Program-made: the position numbers and the translations under genes | DNA from: Vibrio ostreicida | GTDB taxonomy: Bacteria; Pseudomonadota; Gammaproteobacteria; Enterobacterales; Vibrionaceae | Assembly: GCF_013074385.2 (NCBI RefSeq) | Contig: NZ_JABEYA020000008.1 | Span: 125,727 to 189,726 of the forward strand | Length of the DNA: 64,000 nt | Direction: 5' to 3' | Notes under the pieces: model-generated | Databases searched by the model: none | The model's input: only the letters and a program-made list of their open reading frames with translations | What the model was told of the DNA's origin: nothing | In this document: one piece after another, positions 57,241-64,000 of the stretch | Layout: each line of letters opens with the position of its first letter | Numbering within the stretch: the stretch's first letter is position 1

Positions 57241-58632
57241 ATGTTGAAATTTCTAGAACAAGTTCGCAAACCGACCCTCAACCTCCCTGTCGAGGTTCGC
57301 CGTAAAATGTGGTTTAAGCCATTTCTCCAGTCCTATCTGGTGGTGTTCATTGGCTACATGACCATGTACCTGATCCGCAAAAACTTCAATATTGCCCAGA
57401 ATGACATGATCTCGACCTACGGTCTCTCAATGACCGAACTGGGTCTGATCGGCCTTGGTTTTTCCGTCACTTACGGCATAGGTAAAACCGTCGTTTCCTA
57501 CTACGCCGATGGCAAAAATACCAAGCAATTTCTGCCCTTTATGCTGATTCTGTCCGGTCTGGCCATGCTGGGATTCAGTTTCAGCATGGGTGGCGGTAGC
57601 ATTAGTTTATTTCTGATGATTGGCTTTTACGCCCTGAGCGGTTTTTTCCAAAGTACAGGTGGGCCATCAAGCTACTCAACCATTACAAAATGGACACCGC
57701 GCAATAAACGAGGAACCTACCTAGGGTTATGGAATTTATCCCATAATGTCGGTGGCGCTGGGGCCGCTGGGGTGGCGCTGTTCGGCGCGAATGTCTTATT
57801 CGATGGCCATGTTGTGGGTATGTTTATCTTCCCTTGTGTGATTGCGATCGTGGTTGGCTTCATTGGTATGCGTTTTGGTAGTGACTCTCCTGAGTCTTAT
57901 GGCCTTGGTAAGGTCGAGGAGTTATTTGATGAAGAAATCAGCGAAGAGGATAGCGCTGCAGAAGAACATCAGATGACCAAAAAGGAAATCTTCGTCAAAT
58001 ACGTGTTAAAAAACAAAGTGATATGGCTGCTGTGTTTCGCCAATATCTTTTTATATATCGTACGGATTGGTATCGATCAGTGGTCGACCGTCTACGCCTA
58101 CCAAGAACTTGGTTTGTCAAAGGAAACCGCGATTTCAGGCTTTACCCTCTTTGAAGTTGGTGCTCTGGTCGGCACCTTGATGTGGGGATACTTGTCCGAT
58201 TTGGCCAATGGTCGCCGTGCCCTTGTTGCCTGCTTTTCTCTCGCTCTGATCATTGTCTCTCTCGAGTTCTATCAGCACGCGACCAGTGAATTTATGTATT
58301 TGGCGTCGTTGTTTGCACTTGGCTTTCTCGTCTTTGGCCCTCAGTTGCTGATCGGTGTCGCAGCGGTGGGCTTTGTCCCGAAAAAAGCCATCAGTGTTGC
58401 CGATGGTGTGAAAGGGACCTTTGCTTACCTGATTGGCGACAGCTTTGCCAAACTCGGGCTGGGGATGATCGCCGATGGGACGCCAATCTTTGGTCTAACT
58501 GGTTGGCAAGGCACTTTTGCCGCGCTCGATACCTCGGCCACCATCTGCATTGTTTTGCTGGCTTTCGTTGCTATCGCTGAAGAACAAAAAATTCGCAAAG
58601 AGAAAAAGGCCCGCCTTAAGACTGCCGCGTAA
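57241..58632 (+). CDS. uhpT: Hexose-6-phosphate:phosphate antiporter
   Basis: The 463-residue 12-helix transporter imports glucose-6-phosphate and related esters in exchange for phosphate. It is close to E. coli UhpT throughout: [21 protein letters not shown] at the start, [46 protein letters not shown] in the middle, [19 protein letters not shown] at the end. It is followed by a strong terminator and then uhpABC, so it lies upstream of its regulators. UhpA~P and CRP should activate it. Confidence 0.97.
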   Translation: MLKFLEQVRKPTLNLPVEVRRKMWFKPFLQSYLVVFIGYMTMYLIRKNFNIAQNDMISTYGLSMTELGLIGLGFSVTYGIGKTVVSYYADGKNTKQFLPFMLILSGLAMLGFSFSMGGGSISLFLMIGFYALSGFFQSTGGPSSYSTITKWTPRNKRGTYLGLWNLSHNVGGAGAAGVALFGANVLFDGHVVGMFIFPCVIAIVVGFIGMRFGSDSPESYGLGKVEELFDEEISEEDSAAEEHQMTKKEIFVKYVLKNKVIWLLCFANIFLYIVRIGIDQWSTVYAYQELGLSKETAISGFTLFEVGALVGTLMWGYLSDLANGRRALVACFSLALIIVSLEFYQHATSEFMYLASLFALGFLVFGPQLLIGVAAVGFVPKKAISVADGVKGTFAYLIGDSFAKLGLGMIADGTPIFGLTGWQGTFAALDTSATICIVLLAFVAIAEEQKIRKEKKARLKTAA

Positions 58633-58646
58633 CCCTACCCCCCTTT

Positions 58647-58701
58647 GCGCTGTCTGTTATCAATGGGTTACCTGAACCTCAGATAAAGACAGCGCTTTTT
58701 T
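58647..58701 (+). terminator. uhpT terminator
   Basis: GCGCTGTCT (58647-58655) pairs with AGACAGCGC (58687-58695), with TTATC/GATAA pairing inside, followed by TTTTTT. It separates uhpT from uhpA. Confidence 0.88.
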
Positions 58702-58766
58702 GTTCCATTCTCTGGTGGCTCGTTGTTAAACTAAGCAATAGAATTGTTTCTTGTGGGGGATCCATC

Positions 58767-59378
58767 ATGATTAAGGTTGCGATTGTTGACGACCACGTCA
58801 TCGTACGCTCTGGATTTACCCAGTTGCTCAGTCTTGAAAGTGATATTAACGTCGTCGGCCAATACGGCAGTGTCGAGGACGCGAAAAAAGGGCTGTTAAC
58901 GCATCAGGCCGACGTGTGTATTTGTGATATTTCCATGCCCGATGTCAGTGGCTTTGCCTTGCTTGACAGCCTGCCCTCCGGCCTTGCCTGTATTATGCTC
59001 AGCGTTCACGATTCTCCGGCGATGGTGGAAAAAGCGTTGGAGGCTGGGGCACTCGGCTACCTAACTAAGCGCTGCAGTCCCGAAGAGCTAATCCAAGCAG
59101 TGCGTACCGCCGCTCAAGGCGGGTGTTATCTCACCCCTGATATTGCTCTCAAACTGACCAGTCCAAAGAAAGAAAACGCGCCCCTCCACCTGTTGACCAA
59201 GCGGGAAAAGCAAGTGTGTGAATTGATTGCAACGGGGCTGGAAGTCAAAGTCGTCGCCTGTCAGTTAGGTTTAAGTCCAAAAACCGTCCATGTTCATAGA
59301 GCCAATGCCATGGATAAGCTCGCGGTCAAAAACAATGTCGAATTGGCCAAACTGTTTAATCAGGCGTTACCGTTCTGA
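58767..59378 (+). CDS. uhpA: UhpA, hexose-phosphate response regulator
   Basis: The 203-residue NarL/UhpA-family activator has a receiver domain ([14 protein letters not shown]; phospho-Asp in [16 protein letters not shown]; Lys in [16 protein letters not shown]). A LuxR-type helix-turn-helix follows ([40 protein letters not shown]). It activates uhpT when phosphorylated by UhpB. It ends where uhpB begins (one-base overlap at 59378). Confidence 0.95.
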   Translation: MIKVAIVDDHVIVRSGFTQLLSLESDINVVGQYGSVEDAKKGLLTHQADVCICDISMPDVSGFALLDSLPSGLACIMLSVHDSPAMVEKALEAGALGYLTKRCSPEELIQAVRTAAQGGCYLTPDIALKLTSPKKENAPLHLLTKREKQVCELIATGLEVKVVACQLGLSPKTVHVHRANAMDKLAVKNNVELAKLFNQALPF

Positions 59379-60913
59379 TGCGACGTTATCTCGCCAATGC
59401 GGCCTGCACTTGGTTAATGATCCTGTGCGGCTGGTTTTGCTTGTGGGTCATCTCATTTTACTTTGTCAATGATGCCAAACTGGCGGTTCTCTTTTTCCCT
59501 TTCGCCTTGCGTCTCGGCGTTACCTTGCATACCCCGATAAAACATTGGCCGGCGATTTATGGCGCCGAGTGGATGTTGACCTTTGCCCTCGCTCTATTGC
59601 TTGATCAACCGCCGTGGTTTGATGTGTGGCTCGCCAGTGTTGCCAGTATTCCACTCACTGCTTTTGCGTGCCGATACTATCACGGCACTCAGGCGCAAAG
59701 ATTATGGGTGCAGGCCGCCACTGTGCTGAGTTTATCAGTGCTTAACTTAGCCTGCGTTGGCGATACAATCACGTCGTTGAGTTTTGTGTGGCTGATCAGT
59801 CTCACAGGCGGGCTGATGTTGGTGCCTACTTGCTATCTGATATGGAACTATTTGTTTGAAAACACTTGGCAGCCGTTGACTTCATCCATGATCAACCCCG
59901 CCTTAGTCATTAAATGTAAACCGTTGATGGTATTAACACTGTTGTTTTCCACCAGCTTTGTATTGCAGCTCACGTTACCGGATGAGTTGCGACGATTCGC
60001 GCCTTTTTGTCTTGCCATACCGATCATTTTTCTTGCTTTTCGTTACGGGTGGCAAGGCGCTATACTAGGAACCTTGGTCAACAGTATTGCTTTGATTGCG
60101 GCAAGAAGTGGCGTGTCGGGCCTTGAAGTTACCGACCTGCTGCTCTCGATTACCGCACAAACTTTAACGGGTATTTTGTTAGGTGTTGCGGTCCAAAGGC
60201 AAAGAGATCTCAATCAACAGTTGCGTCACGAGTTGAGCCGAAATCAACATTTGGCGCGTCAATTAGTGACCGCGGAGGAAACGGTACGGCACGAGGTCGC
60301 AAGAGAGCTCCACGACGAAATTGGCCAAAATATCACCGCCATTCGCACTCAGGCCAACATCATTAAACGAGTCACAAACCCAGATCTCAGCGCTCAATGT
60401 GCCACCACCATCGAATCTTTATCCCTGAATGTCTATGATACAACCAAAGGCCTTCTGACTCGGCTCAGACCGATAGCGCTCGACGAACTCGATTTACATG
60501 AAGCATTAACCCAATTGGTCCGAGATATGGAATTCACTCAGCAGGGGATTCAGGTTACCTTGAATCTTGGTGGTGAAAATACCGCCAACCTCAACGACAC
60601 AACGAGGACCACCTTATATCGAATCTGTCAGGAAGCCCTCAACAACATACATAAGTACGCACAAGCCAAAACGGTGAGACTTGACCTTCACACTGGCCAC
60701 CTGATTCGTTTGACTATTATTGATGATGGTATTGGTTTTCAAACGGATAAACCAAAACAGGGTCTGGGGCTAAAAGGGATGAGGGAAAGGGTCCAAGCAT
60801 TGGGAGGTCAATTTTCTCTATCCAGTGTCCAAAATAAGGAGTGTAATCAGTCTGGCACCACAATCCACGTCCAATTACCTGGAAATATGAGTGACGATTT
60901 ATGTCCGAGATGA
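59378..60913 (+). CDS. uhpB: UhpB, hexose-phosphate sensor kinase
   Basis: The 511-residue inner-membrane kinase has a MASE1-like N-terminus with about eight helices (about 1-285). A HisKA_3 dimerisation domain follows with the phospho-His in HEVARELHDEIGQNITAIR, then an ATPase domain (CQEALNNIHKYAQAKTVRL, DDGIGF, GLGLKGMRERV). Together with UhpC it senses external glucose-6-phosphate and phosphorylates UhpA. Its stop overlaps uhpC by 13 bp. Confidence 0.95.
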   Translation: MRRYLANAACTWLMILCGWFCLWVISFYFVNDAKLAVLFFPFALRLGVTLHTPIKHWPAIYGAEWMLTFALALLLDQPPWFDVWLASVASIPLTAFACRYYHGTQAQRLWVQAATVLSLSVLNLACVGDTITSLSFVWLISLTGGLMLVPTCYLIWNYLFENTWQPLTSSMINPALVIKCKPLMVLTLLFSTSFVLQLTLPDELRRFAPFCLAIPIIFLAFRYGWQGAILGTLVNSIALIAARSGVSGLEVTDLLLSITAQTLTGILLGVAVQRQRDLNQQLRHELSRNQHLARQLVTAEETVRHEVARELHDEIGQNITAIRTQANIIKRVTNPDLSAQCATTIESLSLNVYDTTKGLLTRLRPIALDELDLHEALTQLVRDMEFTQQGIQVTLNLGGENTANLNDTTRTTLYRICQEALNNIHKYAQAKTVRLDLHTGHLIRLTIIDDGIGFQTDKPKQGLGLKGMRERVQALGGQFSLSSVQNKECNQSGTTIHVQLPGNMSDDLCPR

Positions 60914-62211
60914 TGTCTCCCTCTCGTCACGATATTCGGGCACGCTACCAATACTGGCGTCTCCATATTATGTTGGGCATGTACTTGGGCTATGCCGGTT
61001 TCTATTTCACTCGTAAAACGTTTAACTATGCGACGCCTTCCCTTATCGCAGACCTCGGACTGGACAAAAGTGATATTGGCCTGATGGGCACCTTTTTTTA
61101 TCTGACCTACGGTGTATCAAAATTTGTGTCGGGCATCATTTCAGACCGTTCTAATCCACGATATTTTATGGGAATAGGTCTATTGGCAACGGGCATCATT
61201 AATATTCTGTTTGGTCTGTCGAGCTCGCTCTATGCCCTCTTTGCTCTTTGGGTCCTTAACGCATGGTTTCAGGGCTGGGGTTGGCCTTCGTGTTCCAAAT
61301 TACTCACGACTTGGTATTCACGCTCTGAACGAGGCCGGTGCTGGGCCCTGTGGAACACCGCTCATAATGTTGGCGGTGCCTTAATTGCACTGCTCGTTGG
61401 GTATCTGGTGCTTAATTTCAGCTGGAGAGAAGGTTTTATCGTCCCTGGTCTGCTCGCCATTGTGATTGGGATCTTTCTTTGTTTAAGACTCAGAGATAAA
61501 CCCACCAGCATGGGTCTTCCAACCATTGGACAATGGAGAAACGACCCACTAGAACTCGCTCAGGAGAAGCAAGGGTTAGGATTAAGCTCCACGGAGATCC
61601 TTCGCACCTACGTGTTCAACAATAAGTACATCTGGTTACTCGCATGCAGTTATGTCCTCGTTTACATCGTCAGAACCGCGATCAATGACTGGGGTAATCT
61701 TTACCTCACCGAGCAACATGATTACTCGCTCATCACCGCCAATGGGGCGTTGTCTTTGTTTGAAATCGGAGGACTGATTGGGTCACTGGTCGCAGGCTGG
61801 GGATCCGATAAATGGTTTGGCGGCAATCGCGGCCCAATGAATCTGATTTTCGCCATCGGCGTGTTTCTGTCTGTGGCAGCATTGTGGCTGATGCCGGTCA
61901 CTCACTTTATCTTCCAATCCGCCGGGTTCTTTGCAATTGGTTTCTTTGTATTCGGTCCACAAATGCTGATTGGTATGGCGGCAGCCGAGTGCTCACATAA
62001 AGACTCAGCCGGCGCCGCAACCGGATTTGTGGGCTTGTTTGCTTATATGGGGGCCGCCTTGGCTGGCTACCCTTTAGCCTTGATCATCAATCAGTTTGGT
62101 TGGACTGGCTTTTTTGTCGCCATTTCAGCGTGCTCGGCCGTTATCGGGTTACTGTTGCTGCCCTTTTTATACGCTCAGGGCAAAAGTGACACTCAGTCGG
62201 ATGCCGATTAA
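60901..62211 (+). CDS. uhpC: UhpC, hexose-phosphate receptor of the MFS
   Basis: The 436-residue 12-helix protein is related to UhpT and GlpT but acts as the ligand sensor for UhpB. Segments such as YLGYAGFYFTRKTFNYATPSL, WNTAHNVGGALIALL, YVLVYIVRTAINDWGNLYLTE and FGPQMLIGMAAAECSHKDSAGAATGF match UhpC. It is the last gene of uhpABC. Its stop codon overlaps the end of the convergent cytochrome gene (62208-62211). Confidence 0.94.
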   Translation: MSEMMSPSRHDIRARYQYWRLHIMLGMYLGYAGFYFTRKTFNYATPSLIADLGLDKSDIGLMGTFFYLTYGVSKFVSGIISDRSNPRYFMGIGLLATGIINILFGLSSSLYALFALWVLNAWFQGWGWPSCSKLLTTWYSRSERGRCWALWNTAHNVGGALIALLVGYLVLNFSWREGFIVPGLLAIVIGIFLCLRLRDKPTSMGLPTIGQWRNDPLELAQEKQGLGLSSTEILRTYVFNNKYIWLLACSYVLVYIVRTAINDWGNLYLTEQHDYSLITANGALSLFEIGGLIGSLVAGWGSDKWFGGNRGPMNLIFAIGVFLSVAALWLMPVTHFIFQSAGFFAIGFFVFGPQMLIGMAAAECSHKDSAGAATGFVGLFAYMGAALAGYPLALIINQFGWTGFFVAISACSAVIGLLLLPFLYAQGKSDTQSDAD

Positions 62212-62594
62212 CCAAACAGCTTACTCCAAATACTGGGGTTGCGTTTGTCGTGATATTCAATCCGTAATTCATCGACTTGTCTTAGCGACGCTTTCGCCGC
62301 CGTCAGGTCTCCCGCATCGAGTTGCTTTTCGACCGTGTCTAGCGCGAGCGACAGTTTGTTAAACCCTTCAAGATAGGTCTCCCACTTTTCTGGAGGATAG
62401 TCACCGCGTTTAGCCTGTTCGATTAAATCAGAAAGATGGGTGACCGCTTCCTGCATATCACTGATTTCGGTAGCCTGCGCAGCTTGATTAAATTCCATTT
62501 TCATTTGTTTCATGGTTGACTTGAGGTCAAAGCTTGCAGCAAAAGTCTGTACTGAAAGCATCAGAGCCACAGCAGGAAGTAAGGTTTTGATCAT
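62208..62594 (-). CDS. cybC: Cytochrome b562
   Basis: The 128-residue periplasmic protein has a signal peptide (MIKTLLPAVALMLSVQTFA) and a four-helix bundle. The heme ligands of cytochrome b562 can be placed: Met in LKSTMKQMK (first helix) and His in IEYHDKRN (last helix). A short extra C-terminal tail (PSIWSKLFG) goes beyond E. coli b562. The heme is bound without covalent links. The ATG at 62594 is at the signal peptide; the open frame extends to 62669 without sense. Confidence 0.88.
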   Translation of the reverse strand: MIKTLLPAVALMLSVQTFAASFDLKSTMKQMKMEFNQAAQATEISDMQEAVTHLSDLIEQAKRGDYPPEKWETYLEGFNKLSLALDTVEKQLDAGDLTAAKASLRQVDELRIEYHDKRNPSIWSKLFG

Positions 62595-62665
62595 GGTGTA
62601 AAGTCCAAAGGTAAGAGAAAATAAGTGTACTGAAATTATGGAGTACACTTTAGTGAAAAAGTGTT

Positions 62666-63412
62666 TCAAAGCATAATGTGGCTGAACGCGTCGATAGTAG
62701 GATGACCACGTAACGCCAAAAATTGTAAAAACTGCTTCACAGAGTGCGTGATGATCCGCTGAGGTTCAATACCTAACGTGTCAATCAACCTTACCACCTC
62801 GTTCAAATGACCGACATCATGGCAAAAATGGCATCACTGCCCGTTGTGAAATACACGCCCAACGCTTACCCCATACGCGCAATCTCATAACAGCGTTCAA
62901 CACTACCGACTCGGCTGTGCCCTTTAAGCGACGTATTGTTCAGTTCAATCGCGACATTGTGTTGTTGGGCACACCTTAAAACAGATTCAAAATCAAAGTC
63001 AAAATTTGGATTGCCTAAATGGCCCAACGCATCAATTCGACCGCTGCAAATCGTATTAAGCAACGCCTGAGTGTGCGTATGTTTGTCAACTGGACGAAAA
63101 ACAGGTTCATGGAAGCTGGCGATTGCCTAATCTAATCGATATTTTTGTTTGATGACAGATGAATGTCAACCTCACCCTCAACATTAAGAATATTCGACTC
63201 AGCGCCTCGAATCACCGCCACAGCCTCTAAGAAACGAGGTAGACACGCTGGTTGGAGAAAAACCAACAATGGGGTGCTTCAGGCATGGATTCGGTGTGAT
63301 CGGTGGTGCACAACATGTCCAAGCCGTTTTGTTTTGCTATTCGTACGTTTTCAATTAGAGTCCTGTAAGCATGCCCACTGGCATAAGTATGGGTATCCAC
63401 TACAAGCTTCAT
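62666..63412 (-). pseudogene. Decayed PHP-domain phosphatase (YcdX-like)
   Basis: From ATG 63412 the sequence begins a YcdX-like PHP protein ([29 protein letters not shown]), then shifts frame near 63230 and meets further stops and shifts near 63130 and 62870-62820. Fragments in order match the rest: [50 protein letters not shown] and a C-terminus ending THSVKQFLQFLALRGHPTI. The stop would be at 62666. The first His of the metal pair is kept. The gene is clearly dead. Confidence 0.88.
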
Positions 63413-63482
63413 CAGCCCCCCCCTCTGGCAGGATAGTTGTCACTGTTAAAGTTTAACCAGTTTGGGGTGGTAAGAGTAAATT

Positions 63483-63803
63483 GTGTCTCGTATTCCAGCA
63501 GAAAGAAAAGAAGCCATACTGAAGAAACTACTGCCTCCATACTCAATGTCAGTGAGCCAGCTATCAAAAGAGGAAGGCATTAGCACCGCAACCCTGTATC
63601 ATTGGCGGCAGCAACTCAGACGTTCTGGAGCCGCAGTGCCAAATAGTAACACTTCATCAGAGCAGTGGTCTGCTCAAACCAAACTTGCCATCGTCGCTGA
63701 AACTTACTCAATGACCGAACTCATCAGGGAAAAATGTGCTGTGGTAGAACACCACTTGAAACATTGCTTGATGGAAAATCGATTTGGGCAGAAAAGAATT
63801 TAG
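63483..63803 (+). pseudogene. Truncated IS transposase (helper-type orfA)
   Basis: The first ~80 residues (MSRIPAERKEAILKKLLPPY, then LSKEEGISTATLYHWRQQ and EQWSAQTKLAIVAETYSMTE) resemble the helix-turn-helix orfA of IS3-like elements. After that the expected GLYPEQ-type stretch is absent and an unrelated tail leads to a stop, so the protein is cut. No second transposase frame follows before the window end. It is probably an IS remnant next to the decayed phosphatase gene. Confidence 0.65.
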
Positions 63804-64000
63804 CTCAAATCTAAACTGACAGTCACCGATAGAAAAGCGGGTAACTGTCAGATCAAGTCTGAGCTAGTACAAATTAGACTGTGAACACCAAACGACTTTG
63901 TCGTATCTTAATTACCAAGCGATTCTGTCGTAGTCGCTAATTACCAAGGGAAATTGACGGTGGTCTTTAACCGTGCTTTTTAAATGTTTACTTTGAACAT
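63804..64000. repeat. Inverted and direct repeats at the right edge
   Basis: CTGACAGT (63816-63823) and ACTGTCAG (63844-63851) form an 8-bp inverted repeat. Further right, two imperfect copies of CGAYTYTGTCGTA followed by TAATTACCAAG occur around 63890-63945. No gene is visible; they may be IS debris. Confidence 0.4.

Noticed and set aside
63227..63412. A genuine 61-residue protein on the minus strand
   Set aside because: It is the N-terminal piece of the frameshifted PHP phosphatase; the rest continues in other frames.

Overview
The window looks like chromosomal DNA of a marine, Vibrio-like gammaproteobacterium. The reasons are the betIBA-choXWV choline/betaine operon in its Vibrio order, a ToxR-type membrane regulator with a small overlapping partner, E. 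coli-like LldP/LldD, UhpT/UhpABC, GuaC, PyrC and GlpR, and a polar-flagellate style set of chemotaxis and c-di-GMP genes. This assignment is inference; no rRNA gene is present.

Left part (1-22 kb): a YejF-type double ABC ATPase, an outer-membrane barrel protein divergent from a ToxR/VtrA-like plus VtrC-like pair, a lactate locus (lldP-lldD with a divergent LysR regulator frameshifted by a 10-bp tandem repeat), an alpha/beta hydrolase, the complete choline-to-glycine-betaine operon under a palindromic BetI operator, and a winged-helix/TPR membrane regulator divergent from a three-gene periplasmic thiol-redox operon.

Accessory part (21.8-36.4 kb): a REP-associated tyrosine transposase (RAYT) and a family of GGACAGGCA / TGCCTGTCC repeats that sit at module boundaries (22.9, 30.2, 33.2 and 36.0 kb). 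Between them lie the pbpC-yfhM pair (penicillin-binding protein 1C and bacterial alpha-2-macroglobulin), a DUF2809 membrane protein, a broken candidate pore-forming effector with a membrane immunity-like partner, an unidentified small gene, and a divergent PstI/BsuBI-type restriction-modification system bracketed by two nearly identical 57-bp direct repeats. The stretch ends with a dead P2-like integrase. A separate pair of imperfect ~63-bp direct repeats (30.08 and 36.32 kb), the second abutting the guaC terminator, reads as the old attachment-site boundaries of an integrated island.

Right part (36.4-64 kb): guaC, a three-gene signalling group (PAS, REC-CheC/CheX, REC-HD-GYP), TetR, DUF406, a secreted leucine-rich-like protein, an acyltransferase, a CHASE3 chemoreceptor, a DsbA/FrnE thiol protein, YedI, an M14-type zinc deacylase, AraC, GlpR, a MOSC-ferredoxin reductase fusion, pyrC with a strong hairpin over a PurR-like box, a PepSY/DUF2946 pair, and the hexose-phosphate system uhpT + uhpABC. 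The right edge holds a cytochrome b562, a decayed PHP phosphatase gene and a truncated IS transposase, so the right end is another decay zone.

Positions were read by eye. Family names rest on remembered motifs and lengths, not on database searches.
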